Assembly: GCF_025630775.1 (NCBI RefSeq)
Contig: NZ_JAOSZE010000060.1
Span: forward strand, 1-51,843
From: Actinoplanes sp. KI2
Lineage (GTDB): Bacteria > Actinomycetota > Actinomycetes > Mycobacteriales > Micromonosporaceae
Length of the DNA stretch: 51,843 nucleotides
Direction: 5' to 3'
Shown here piece after piece: positions 34,449 through 42,434 of the stretch. Positions within the stretch are counted from its first letter, which is position 1; each line of letters begins with the position of its first letter. The translations under genes and the position numbers were made by a program. The notes beneath the pieces were generated by a model that saw only the letters and a program-made list of their open reading frames with translations, searched no databases and was not told the DNA's origin.

Positions 34449-35491
34449 TGTACAGCAAGGACGGACAGAGCTACTTCGTGGTGGACGGGCACACGCACTT
34501 CTGGGACGGCAGCCCGGCCAACCAGATCAACCGGTACGGCGAGGGCTTCATCAAGTGCTTCTACGACTACCACTCGAACCTGTCGCCGGAGTCGTACCGC
34601 TGGACCCTCGAGGAGTTCGAGCGGTACCCCGAGGAGCGCCTTCTGCATGATCTCTTCGAGGTGGGCTACGACGACGTCGCGATCCTGCAGTCGACCTATC
34701 TGAGCGACTGGTACGTGAACGGCTTCAACACGACGCAGCAGAACGGGGAGATCGCCGAGCGGAACCCGGGCCGGTTCATCGTCAACGGGCGCTTCGACCC
34801 GCGGGACGGCGAGGCCGGGCTGGAGCGGTTGGAGCGTCTGCACGAGCGCTGGCAGCTGCGCGGGGTCAAGCTCTACACGGCCGAGTGGAAGGGCGACAGC
34901 AAGGGCTGGAAGCTGAGCGACCCGTGGGCGTACCGGTATCTGGAGAGGTGCGAGGCGCTCGGGATCCGCAACATCCATGTGCACAAGGGCCCGACGGTCT
35001 ACCCGATGAACCGGGACGCGTTCGACGTCGCCGATGTGGACGACGCCGCGACCGCGTTCCCGGGGCTGCGGTTCATCGTCGAGCACGTCGGGCTGCCGCG
35101 GCTCGAGGACTTCTGCTGGATCGCCACCCAGGAGCCGAACGTGTACGGCGGGCTGGCGGTGGCGATGCCGTTCATCCACTCCCGGCCGCGGTACTTCGCG
35201 CAGATCATCGGCGAGTTGCTGTACTGGCTCGACGAGAACCGCCTGCTGTTCGGCAGCGACTACGCGATCTGGCAGCCGAAGTGGCTGATCGAGAAGTTCG
35301 TCGACTTCCAGATCCCGGAGGACATGCAGGGCGAGTACGGGGTGCTGACTCCCACGATCAAGAAGAAGATCCTGGGGTTGAACGCGGCCCGGCTCTACGA
35401 CCTCAAGGTGCCCGGCGAGCTGGACATCGCGGACCCCGGCGGCGGATCGGCGATCGGCTCGACCCCGGCGCCGGCGGCGACCACCGCATGA
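34448..35491 (+). CDS. Amidohydrolase-family (ACMSD-like) metal-dependent hydrolase
   Basis: A 347-residue TIM-barrel protein of the amidohydrolase 2 group. The metal motif HTHFW is at 15-19, with further candidate ligands in NIHVHKGPTV and FIVEHVGLPR and the late Asp in LFGSDYAIWQPKW. The same protein type follows the monooxygenase genes of propane (Prm/Mim) clusters in Mycobacterium, Gordonia and Rhodococcus, where it appears needed for assembly or function of the diiron enzyme. Translational coupling to both neighbours (TGATG and ATGA) shows one unit. Confidence 0.9.
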   Translation: MYSKDGQSYFVVDGHTHFWDGSPANQINRYGEGFIKCFYDYHSNLSPESYRWTLEEFERYPEERLLHDLFEVGYDDVAILQSTYLSDWYVNGFNTTQQNGEIAERNPGRFIVNGRFDPRDGEAGLERLERLHERWQLRGVKLYTAEWKGDSKGWKLSDPWAYRYLERCEALGIRNIHVHKGPTVYPMNRDAFDVADVDDAATAFPGLRFIVEHVGLPRLEDFCWIATQEPNVYGGLAVAMPFIHSRPRYFAQIIGELLYWLDENRLLFGSDYAIWQPKWLIEKFVDFQIPEDMQGEYGVLTPTIKKKILGLNAARLYDLKVPGELDIADPGGGSAIGSTPAPAATTA

Positions 35492-36135
35492 GCCCGACAT
35501 CGTCGCAGGTGTGGGCGGCCCTGTCCGGGGTGCGTGACCCCGAACTGGACCGCCCGATCACCGACCTCGGCTTCGTGGCGTCGGTGCGGGTGGCGCCGGT
35601 CCGGGTGCAGTTGCGGTTGCCGACGTACTTTTGCGCGCCGAACTTCGCCTGGCTGATGGTGGCCGACGCCCGGGACGCGGTGTCCGCGCTCCCGGACGCC
35701 GGCCCGGTGTCGGTGGTGCTGCTCGATCACTTCGCGTCGGAGGAGATCAACGCGGCCGCCTTCGACGCGGCGTTCGACACCGACGGCACCGATCCGTCGC
35801 TGTCCTCGCTGCGCCTGATCTTCGACCGGAAGGCGCACGTGGCGGCTCAGGATCGGCTGGCCCGCCGGTTGAGCGGTGACCTGTCCCGGCTGTCCCTGGC
35901 GGAGGCGGCACGGCAGGCGCCGGACGCGGCCGCCGCCGTCGTGCGTCGCCGGGCCCGGCTCGGGATCAGCAGCGACTACGCCCTGTGTGATGACACCGGG
36001 GCGCCGCTGACCCCCGAGGCGCTGCCCGGGTGGCTGCGCTTCGCGCGAACCGTCCGGGTCAGCATCGACGGTAACGCCGGTCTCTGCCGGGGCCTGCTGG
36101 AGACCCGGTACGGGCTGACGCGCGCCGAGCCTTAG
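35488..36135 (+). CDS. DUF59 (MIP18-like) iron-sulfur/metal-assembly family protein
   Basis: A 215-residue protein. The first 100 residues are a DUF59 domain (SGVRDPELDRPITDLGFVASV, Cys49 in PTYFCAPNF). The C-terminal half is helical, rich in Ala/Arg and unfamiliar beyond homologues in propane-monooxygenase clusters. DUF59 proteins help deliver iron or Fe-S clusters; a role in loading a diiron enzyme is an inference. Starts by ATGA overlap with the amidohydrolase. Last gene of the trio; 39 bp then separate it from the GT39-like gene. Confidence 0.85.
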   Translation: MSPTSSQVWAALSGVRDPELDRPITDLGFVASVRVAPVRVQLRLPTYFCAPNFAWLMVADARDAVSALPDAGPVSVVLLDHFASEEINAAAFDAAFDTDGTDPSLSSLRLIFDRKAHVAAQDRLARRLSGDLSRLSLAEAARQAPDAAAAVVRRRARLGISSDYALCDDTGAPLTPEALPGWLRFARTVRVSIDGNAGLCRGLLETRYGLTRAEP

Positions 36136-36174
36136 CGGTACGGTTCCCCCGCTGTCGTCATGGGGGGAACTGCA

Positions 36175-37662
36175 ATGGAAGTGCGCGACCCGTTGCCGCG
36201 GTTCGCGGCCGGCCCTGTCGCGGCCGTGGCCGGCGTCTGCGTCGTGCTGCTCGCCGCCACCGCCGGCCGATATGGATACCACCGCGACGAGCTGTACTTC
36301 CGGATCCTCGGCCGGCACCTGTCGTGGGGCTATGTCGACGAGCCGCCGCTGACGCCGCTGCTCGGCCGGGTCAGCACCGCCGTCTTCGGCGACAACCTGG
36401 TGGCCTTCCGGATTCCGGCGATCCTTTGCGCCGCCGCCGCCGCCGCCGTGGTCGTCGTCGCGCTCATCGTTCGCGAGTTGGGCGGGGGCCGGGCCGCGCA
36501 GGTGCTGGCCACCGCCGGCCTGGCCACGACCGGCGCGGTCCTGCTCGGGCACACGCTGGCGACCGCGACCGTCGACGTGGTGTTCTGGCTGCTGACCATC
36601 CTGTTCGCCGGTCGGGCCCTGCTGCGCGGCCGGCCCCGCTGGTGGCTCGCCGTCGGCGTCACCGCCGGGCTCGGGTCGTACAACAAACAGCTCGTCGCGC
36701 TGTTGCTGGTCGCTCTGGTGGCCGGACTGCTGATCGCAGGGCCGCGGCGCGAGCTCCGTGAGCCGTGGCTGTGGGCGGGCCTGGCGATCGCCCTGCTGCT
36801 GGCCGCGCCGAACATCGTCTACCAGATCACCCACGGCTGGCCGCAGCTGGAGATGGCTCGCGCCATCGCCCGCAACAAGGGCCACGACGACCGGGTGACC
36901 TTCGTCCCGCTGCAGCTCGCGTTGGTCGGCCCGTCCGCCATCTGGATCATCGGGCTCGTCCGGGTCCTGCGCGACGAGGCCTGGCGGCCGGTGCGGGCGC
37001 TGGCCTGGGCGTACCTGGTGGCGTGCGTTCTGACCCTGGTGAGCGGCGGTCAGCCGTACTATCCGGTCGGGTTGTTGATCTTCTTGTTTGCGGCCGGCTC
37101 GGTCGTCGTCGCGCGCTGGGCCGGTCGCCGCCGCGCGCGCTGGGCCTGGCCGGTCGCCGCCGTGGTGCTGTCGGCCGCCGCGACGCTGGTGGTGGCACTG
37201 CCGCTGATCCCGGTGACCTCGGTGGGCTCGACCGGCGTGCCGGCGGCCAGTTCGGTGGTCGGCGACCAGATCGGCTGGCCGGTCTACGTGCGCGAGGTGG
37301 CCGAGATCGTGGCCGGCCTGCCCGCCGCCGAACGAGCCCACGCCGTGCTGCTGACTGCGAACTATGGCGAGGCGGGCGCGCTGGACAAGTACGGCCCCCG
37401 CTACCACCTACCGGCGGTCTACAGCGGGCACAACGAGCTCTACAACTACGGCCCGCCGCCGGACTCCGCGACCGTCGCGGTCGTCGTCGGCCTGGACCAG
37501 CCCTTCCTCGAGGGCGCCTTCGCGACCTGCGAGACCATGCGCGAGCTGGACAACCGGGTCGGCGTGGAGAACGAGGAGCAGGGCGATGTCACCGTCCGGG
37601 TCTGCCGCGGGCCACGGGAGCCGTGGCCCGCGCTGTGGCGGCGCTTCCAGCACTACGACTGA
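36175..37662 (+). CDS. Polytopic glycosyltransferase, GT39/ArnT-like
   Basis: A 495-residue membrane protein with about ten transmembrane segments and a soluble C-terminal part from about residue 360. The first outer loop YGYHRDELYF (34-43) has the acidic Asp38-Glu39 pair that GT-C enzymes of the PMT/ArnT group use for catalysis. Such enzymes transfer a sugar from a polyprenyl phosphate to lipid, protein or wall polymer. ATG 36175 is chosen because it follows GGGGGGAA; ATG 36160 lies before that SD. No partner genes adjoin, so the acceptor is unknown. Confidence 0.85.
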   Translation: MEVRDPLPRFAAGPVAAVAGVCVVLLAATAGRYGYHRDELYFRILGRHLSWGYVDEPPLTPLLGRVSTAVFGDNLVAFRIPAILCAAAAAAVVVVALIVRELGGGRAAQVLATAGLATTGAVLLGHTLATATVDVVFWLLTILFAGRALLRGRPRWWLAVGVTAGLGSYNKQLVALLLVALVAGLLIAGPRRELREPWLWAGLAIALLLAAPNIVYQITHGWPQLEMARAIARNKGHDDRVTFVPLQLALVGPSAIWIIGLVRVLRDEAWRPVRALAWAYLVACVLTLVSGGQPYYPVGLLIFLFAAGSVVVARWAGRRRARWAWPVAAVVLSAAATLVVALPLIPVTSVGSTGVPAASSVVGDQIGWPVYVREVAEIVAGLPAAERAHAVLLTANYGEAGALDKYGPRYHLPAVYSGHNELYNYGPPPDSATVAVVVGLDQPFLEGAFATCETMRELDNRVGVENEEQGDVTVRVCRGPREPWPALWRRFQHYD

Positions 37663-37666
37663 GGTC

Positions 37667-37990
37667 CTACCTGACCGCCAGCTCACCGAGCTCGGACCAG
37701 TCGTCCTGGCCGACGGTCTGGCTGATGATCTTCGGGGTGGCCACCAGGTACTGGGGGAGGTCCTGCTGGGCCTGCTTGAAGTGGGCCGAACCGACGTGCG
37801 CCGCGCCCGCGTCGCCGTCCCGGAACGCCTCCACCAGCACGTACTCCTGCGGGTTGTCCAGGCTGCGCGACCAGTCGAACCACAGGCAGCCGGCCTCGCC
37901 GCGGGTGGCCCGGGTGAACGGGCCGGCGATCTCCGGCCACTGCTCGGCGTGCTCCGGCTTGATCAGGAACTTGGCGGTAATGAAGATCAT
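37667..37990 (-). CDS. Antibiotic biosynthesis monooxygenase (ABM/YgiN-like) domain protein
   Basis: A 107-residue dimeric alpha/beta-barrel protein of the ABM family (MIFITAKFLIKPEHAEQWPE, EAGCLWFDWSRSLDNPQEYVLVEAFRDGDAGAAH motif region, HFKQAQ). Members are cofactor-free quinol monooxygenases or stress proteins. It is divergent from the iclR gene (69 bp between starts) and is a natural candidate target of that regulator. Convergent stop is 4 bp from the GT39-like gene. Confidence 0.88.
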   Translation of the reverse strand: MIFITAKFLIKPEHAEQWPEIAGPFTRATRGEAGCLWFDWSRSLDNPQEYVLVEAFRDGDAGAAHVGSAHFKQAQQDLPQYLVATPKIISQTVGQDDWSELGELAVR

Positions 37991-38059
37991 CGTTGTTCGC
38001 CTTTCGCGCGATCAGCCATCGGGGTTCCCTCCCCGGCGGCGCGGACGGACGCTGGGTGC

Positions 38060-38836
38060 ATGAGCGGCAAGGGCGCTGGTCACCTCCAGTCGGTGGAACG
38101 GGCGATGTGCGTACTCGACCACATCGCCGCCTCGCCGGGTCCGGTGCCGGCCCGCGACGTCGCCCGGTCGCTCGGTCTCACCCTCCCTACGACTTACCAC
38201 CTGCTGACCACCCTGGTCACGGGTGGCTACCTGGTTCATCTTCCCGAAGAGCACGCGTACGCGCTCGGTCACCGGGTCGACGACCTGGCCCGCGGCCTGT
38301 ACCGGCAGATCGCGGTGCCGCCCGCGGTGCAGCGGGTCGCCGAGGTCGTGCACCAGCAGGCGCAGGCCGCGGCGTACTACGCGGCCCTGCGGGACGCCGA
38401 GATGATCGTCGCGCACGTCGCCGAGTGCCCGAAGCATCCCCGCATCCGGCCGATCGGCATCGGCTTCCATCAGGCGCCGCACGCGACCGCGTTCGGCAAG
38501 CTGATGCTGGCCACGCTCGCGCCGGCCGACCGGGAGGCGCTGCTGGACCACACCGGCACGCCGCGGGTGACGCCGGCCACGGTGACCGACCGGGCGCTGC
38601 TCTCCCGCCAGCTGCGCCAGGTGCACGACACCGGCCTGGCGGTCGAGGTGGACGAGTTCCAGTCCGGGCTCAGCTGCATGGCGGCGCCGGTGACGGACGC
38701 GGCCGGGCGGTTCGTCGGCGCGGTCGCGATCTCGATGCCGACCACCCGGCTGCGCGCCGACCGGTGGACGGCCGAGCGCGCCGTCCGCCTGGGCGCCGTG
38801 CGGGCGACCCGCGCCGTCGCGCTGCACCCGAACTGA
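38060..38836 (+). CDS. IclR-family transcriptional regulator
   Basis: A 258-residue regulator with an N-terminal winged helix (SVERAMCVLDHIAASPGPVPARDVAR, TTYHLLTTLVTGGYLV) and a GAF-like effector domain from about residue 90 (AYYAALRDAEMIVAHVAE, HATAFGKLMLATL, DEFQSGLSCMAAPV with the conserved Cys). IclR proteins usually sense small carboxylates or aromatic acids. ATG 38060 is the normal start. Divergent from the ABM monooxygenase gene; 77 bp before the diguanylate cyclase. Confidence 0.9.
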   Translation: MSGKGAGHLQSVERAMCVLDHIAASPGPVPARDVARSLGLTLPTTYHLLTTLVTGGYLVHLPEEHAYALGHRVDDLARGLYRQIAVPPAVQRVAEVVHQQAQAAAYYAALRDAEMIVAHVAECPKHPRIRPIGIGFHQAPHATAFGKLMLATLAPADREALLDHTGTPRVTPATVTDRALLSRQLRQVHDTGLAVEVDEFQSGLSCMAAPVTDAAGRFVGAVAISMPTTRLRADRWTAERAVRLGAVRATRAVALHPN

Positions 38837-38913
38837 ACCCGGCCGGGCAGCCGTCGCGCAACCCCGGCCGACTGCCATGGATTGCGTGCAGCCGACGGCG
38901 AGGAAGCGGGACC

Positions 38914-40368
38914 ATGGGTAGCCGGTTGATGCGTTTCCACCTGGCCGTCGCGGCCCTGGCCCTGACCGGATACTTCCTCGTGCCGGACGGCAGCACGCTG
39001 CAGATGATCTGGCAGGTCGCCATCGGGTGGTACGCGGCCGGGATGATCGTGGCGGGCATCCGGCACCGGCGCCCGCCCATGTCGGTGACGTGGTGGCTGT
39101 TCGCGCTCGGCGTCTTCGGCAACTCCAGCGGCATCCTCGTCGAGTGGATCCTGACCCGGACCAACACCGAGTGGGGCTTCCCGTCCTGGGCGGACGCCGC
39201 GTACCTCTCGCTCTACCCGGCCGTGGCGATGGGCATGCTGCTGCTGATCTGGAAGCGCACCCCGCACCGCGACTGGGCCAGCCTGCTCGACGCCACCACG
39301 ATGACCACCGGCCTGGGCCTGCTCGCCTGGATCTTCATGGTCAAGCCGGCCGCGGCCGACGAGTCGATCGGGCTGTTCGGCCACATCATCAGCGTGGCCT
39401 ACCCGGTCGGCGACATCGTGCTGCTGGCGATGACCGTCCGCCTGATGATCAGCGGCAGCGCCCGCAACGCCGCGTTCCGCCTGGTCTGTGCCGCGCTGCT
39501 GTGCTTCCTGGCCGGCGACGTCGCCTGGGCGGCGATCAATCAGGTGGCCTGGGAGCCCGGCCCGATGGCGCACAAGCTGCTCAGCGTGGTGTTCCTGGCC
39601 GGGTTCCTGTGCTTCGGCGCGGCGGCGGCCCACCCCGACATGCGCTCGCTGTCTCGCCCGGTCGCGCCGCGCTCGTGGCGGATCGGCCGGCCGCTGCTGC
39701 TGGCGCTCACCGTGGCGTCGCTGGTCGGGCCGGGGCTGCTGGTCGTGCAATCGGTCCTGCACCGGGTGCGCGGCGACGACGTGCTCTCCATCGCGCTCGG
39801 CTGCGTGGCGCTGTCCCTGCTGGTGGTGACCCGGATGTCGCAGCTGATCAGGCAGCTGGACGTGCAGACCGAGAAGGTCCGCGAGCTGGCGATCACCGAC
39901 GAGTTGACCGGGCTGCCGAACCGGCGCGCCTGGAACATCGAGCTGCCGCGCACCATCGAGCGGATCCGGCGCACCCGCGACCCACTGACCGTCGCGATCA
40001 TCGACATCGACCATTTCAAGCTTTTCAACGACGCGTACGGGCACCTGACCGGTGACCGGCTGCTGAAGGAGGCGGCGGCCGCCTGGCAGGACCAGCTGCG
40101 CACCGCGGACCACCTCGCCCGGTACGGCGGCGAGGAGTTCGTGGTGATGCTCCCGAACGCGACCGTCGAGCAGGCCTCCGAGATCGTCGACCGGATGCGG
40201 CTCGCGACCCCGCTCGGGCAGACGTTCTCGGCCGGCATCGCGCTCTGGAACGGGGCCGAGACCTCGGACGCGCTCACCGCCCGCGCCGACAAGGCGCTCT
40301 ACGAGGCGAAGCGCGCCGGGCGCAATCGGATCGTCGAGGCCGGCCCGGCGGAGGCGCTGGCCGCCTAG
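38914..40368 (+). CDS. Membrane-bound diguanylate cyclase (GGDEF)
   Basis: A 484-residue protein with about nine or ten N-terminal transmembrane segments (1-310) forming a possible sensor, and a C-terminal GGDEF domain from about 325 (AITDELTGLPNRRAWN). The active site GGEEF (405-409) is intact. An inhibitory site RxxD, Arg396-Asp399, stands the canonical five residues before it, so the enzyme should make c-di-GMP and be product-inhibited. No EAL domain. ATG 38914 follows GAGGAAGCGGG. In actinomycetes c-di-GMP controls development through BldD; a link is an inference. Confidence 0.92.
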   Translation: MGSRLMRFHLAVAALALTGYFLVPDGSTLQMIWQVAIGWYAAGMIVAGIRHRRPPMSVTWWLFALGVFGNSSGILVEWILTRTNTEWGFPSWADAAYLSLYPAVAMGMLLLIWKRTPHRDWASLLDATTMTTGLGLLAWIFMVKPAAADESIGLFGHIISVAYPVGDIVLLAMTVRLMISGSARNAAFRLVCAALLCFLAGDVAWAAINQVAWEPGPMAHKLLSVVFLAGFLCFGAAAAHPDMRSLSRPVAPRSWRIGRPLLLALTVASLVGPGLLVVQSVLHRVRGDDVLSIALGCVALSLLVVTRMSQLIRQLDVQTEKVRELAITDELTGLPNRRAWNIELPRTIERIRRTRDPLTVAIIDIDHFKLFNDAYGHLTGDRLLKEAAAAWQDQLRTADHLARYGGEEFVVMLPNATVEQASEIVDRMRLATPLGQTFSAGIALWNGAETSDALTARADKALYEAKRAGRNRIVEAGPAEALAA

Positions 40369-40396
40369 CTTTATTACGTCCCGCGTAGTACGTTCG

Positions 40397-40408
40397 GCGT
40401 TATAACGC
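40397..40408. promoter_or_regulatory. Palindrome upstream of the padR gene
   Basis: GCGTTATAACGC is a perfect 12-bp palindrome, 15 bp before the PadR ATG, in a locally AT-rich stretch (40371-40410) that also holds promoter-like TATAAC. Likely the PadR autoregulatory site. Confidence 0.55.
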
Positions 40409-40423
40409 GGAACGGAGTACGGG

Positions 40424-40738
40424 ATGGCTGACGAACTCGGTCGCTGGGCGGAGCCCGGCCTGCTGGTGCTGGCCAGCCTCGCCGACGGCGAGAAGCACGG
40501 CTACGCGATCACCACGGACATCGCCGCCGAGGTCGGCGTGACCCTCGGCCCGGGCACGCTGTACGCGGCGCTGGCCCGCCTCGAGGAGCGCGGGCTGATC
40601 GAGGGGCTGCCGGCCGAGGGGCGGCGCAGGCCTTACCGGCTGACCGCGGCCGGCGCCGCCGAACTGTCCGCCCAGGCGACGCGGATGCGAAAGCTCGCGG
40701 CGCTCAGCCTGGGCCGGCTGCGGGTGGAGACGGCGTGA
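40424..40738 (+). CDS. PadR-family transcriptional regulator
   Basis: A 104-residue PadR winged-helix protein (LLVLASLADGEKHGYAITTDIA, GPGTLYAALARLEERGLIEGL, RRRPYRLTAAGAAEL). The C-terminal dimerisation helix ends SLGRLRVETA. It heads an operon with a membrane protein and an ABC exporter, the common arrangement for PadR repressors. Its last 13 codons plus stop are repeated twice more in the same frame downstream (ending RVETT and RVETA), each with TGA. The stop overlaps the next gene's GTG. Confidence 0.9.
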   Translation: MADELGRWAEPGLLVLASLADGEKHGYAITTDIAAEVGVTLGPGTLYAALARLEERGLIEGLPAEGRRRPYRLTAAGAAELSAQATRMRKLAALSLGRLRVETA

Positions 40739-40822
40739 GCGGCGCTCAGCCTGGGCCGGCTGCGGGTGGAAACGACGTGAGCGGCGCTCAGCCTGGGCCG
40801 GCTGCGGGTGGAAACGGCGTGA
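40697..40822. repeat. 42-bp tandem repeat at the padR/membrane-protein junction
   Basis: Three units: 40697-40738, 40739-40780 and 40781-40822. In the PadR frame each reads AALSLGRLRVET plus Ala/Thr and a TGA. In the other frame each ends in GTGA, giving start codons at 40735, 40777 and 40819. Units 2 and 3 encode two copies of SGAQPGPAAGGN at the start of the membrane protein. Confidence 0.93.
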
Positions 40823-41607
40823 GCGGCGACGGCCGGCTGGTTCGGGTCTTGGTCGCCTGCTACCCGGCCGGGTGGCGCCGCCGGTACGGCGACGAGTATG
40901 CCCAGCTGCTGTGCGACCTGCGGATCCACCGCCGCCCCGGGCTGATCGCCGACTCGCTGCGCGGCGCGGTCCGCGCCCACGGAGGTGTGCTGATGAGAAA
41001 TGCCGCACCGATGACGGTCGCCGTGTGGGCGGCCGGGCTGTTCACCGTCGCCGGTATCGGGTTCGCCAAGCTCGCCGAGGACATCGCCGGGGCCGGGCGG
41101 ACGGCGTACACCATCGTGGTGTTGGCGGCGGGAGTGGCGCTCCTGGCCCTGGTGGCCGCGGCGGCGCCCAGCGGGATGGCGCTGCTGCGCGGTCGCGACG
41201 CCGGCGCATGGAAGTACGTGGCCGTGCCGTTCGCGGGCACGGCCCTCTGGTTCGGTGTCCTGGGTGTGGCGTCGGCGATCGGCGGCCCGCCCGGCTTCCT
41301 GCTGCTGGCGGCGGCCGGGATCGCGGTGGTCGCCGCGACGGCCTGGGCCGCCGGCACCGTCCTGCGCCGGGTGCCGGCCGAGCAGCCGCCGCGCCTGCGG
41401 CCGGTCGCGCTGATCACGGTTACCGGCGGCATGGCCCTGGCCACGGTGGCCGCGCTGATCTGGGGACTGCAGGTCCGCTCGACCGGCGGCCTGGGCTTCC
41501 TCGCGACGCCGCTGCTGCCGAGCTGGCTCGGCCTGATGGTGGCGCTGGGCGCGGCGACCGTGCTCGCCGGGGTGGCCGGCCGTCGCCAGCTGCGGGCCGC
41601 GTCATGA
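40735..41607 (+). CDS. Membrane protein of PadR-ABC operon
   Basis: A protein of up to 290 residues with a cytoplasmic N-terminal part LVRVLVACYPAGWRRRYGDEYAQLL and about six membrane segments. The opening is typical of membrane proteins encoded between PadR and ABC genes in actinomycetes. Three GTG starts (40735, 40777, 40819) are in frame because of the 42-bp repeat; the last gives the plain family N-terminus (262 residues), the first two add Gly/Pro/Ala-rich copies. Which is used cannot be told. Stop overlaps the ATPase ATG (ATGA). Confidence 0.8.
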   Translation: MSGAQPGPAAGGNDVSGAQPGPAAGGNGVSGDGRLVRVLVACYPAGWRRRYGDEYAQLLCDLRIHRRPGLIADSLRGAVRAHGGVLMRNAAPMTVAVWAAGLFTVAGIGFAKLAEDIAGAGRTAYTIVVLAAGVALLALVAAAAPSGMALLRGRDAGAWKYVAVPFAGTALWFGVLGVASAIGGPPGFLLLAAAGIAVVAATAWAAGTVLRRVPAEQPPRLRPVALITVTGGMALATVAALIWGLQVRSTGGLGFLATPLLPSWLGLMVALGAATVLAGVAGRRQLRAAS

Positions 41608-42323
41608 TCCAGGCTGAGGAGTTGTCCAAATGGTACGGACGGCGACCGGCCGTACAGGGGCTGAGCTTCGCGGTCTCGCCCGGCCAGATCTGCGCGCTGC
41701 TCGGCCCGAACGGCGCCGGCAAGACGTCGACCATGCGGATGCTGGTCGGGCTGTCCCGCCCGGACGCCGGCGCGGTGCGGATCGCCGACCGTCCGGTGAG
41801 CCTGGGCGCGCCGGTGCTGCGCCGGGTCGGCGTGCTGATCGACGGACCGGCGTTCGTGCCGCACCTGACCGGCGCCGCCAACCTGCGGCTGCTGTGGCAG
41901 GCGGCCGGCCGGGACTGGCCGCCGCCCGGGCTGGACGACGCGCTCGACCTGGCCGGCCTGGGCGCGGCGCTCGACCGCCGGGTCAAGGGCTATTCGATGG
42001 GCATGAAGCAGCGGCTGACGCTCGCCCAGGCGCTGATGCGGCAACCGGACGTGCTGGTGCTGGACGAGCCGGCCACCGGGCTCGACCCGGCCGAGGTGCG
42101 GGCGCTGCGCCGGCACCTCGCCGCCCGGGCCGCCGCCGGGGCGACCGTGCTGATCTCCAGCCACCAGCTCGCCGAGGTGCAGATGCTGGCCAGCCATCTC
42201 GTCGTGATGAACCGCGGGACGCTGGTCGCCGCCGGGGCGCTCGACGACCTGCTCGGCGGGGTCGGGTCGCTCGAGGACGCCTACCTCACGATGATCGAGG
42301 GGAGCGACCGTGCTGCGCGTTGA
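41604..42323 (+). CDS. ABC transporter ATP-binding protein (bacitracin-exporter type)
   Basis: A 239-residue ATPase: Walker A GPNGAGKT at 34-41, signature YSMGMKQRL, Walker B VLVLDEPATGLDP, H-loop SSHQL. It resembles BcrA-like subunits of lantibiotic or bacitracin exporters. It ends IEGSDRAAR and its final 37 bp, including the TGA, are the unit of a tandem array that separates it from its permease. Coupled to the upstream membrane protein by ATGA. Confidence 0.92.
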   Translation: MIQAEELSKWYGRRPAVQGLSFAVSPGQICALLGPNGAGKTSTMRMLVGLSRPDAGAVRIADRPVSLGAPVLRRVGVLIDGPAFVPHLTGAANLRLLWQAAGRDWPPPGLDDALDLAGLGAALDRRVKGYSMGMKQRLTLAQALMRQPDVLVLDEPATGLDPAEVRALRRHLAARAAAGATVLISSHQLAEVQMLASHLVVMNRGTLVAAGALDDLLGGVGSLEDAYLTMIEGSDRAAR

Positions 42324-42434
42324 GGCGTTGATCGAGGGGAGCGGCCGTGCTGCGCGTTGAGGCGTTGATCGAGGGGAGCGGCCGTGCTGCGCGTCGAGGC
42401 GTTGATCGAGGGGAGCGGCCGTGCTGCGCGTTGA
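42287..42434. repeat. 37-bp tandem repeat at the ATPase/permease junction
   Basis: Four units: 42287-42323, 42324-42360, 42361-42397 and 42398-42434. Each has a GAGGGGAG ribosome-binding site, GTG (42310, 42347, 42384, 42421) and a terminal TGA (CGA in the third). Because 37 is not a multiple of three, the frames shift; GTG 42310 and 42384 each read a 16-codon peptide MLRVEALIEGSGRAAR and stop. Confidence 0.95.

Noticed and set aside
40735..40820. Frameshift or sequencing error at the padR junction
   Set aside because: The 42-bp units are clean and in frame in both genes; the pattern matches the other stop-anchored repeats, so it was kept as a real repeat.
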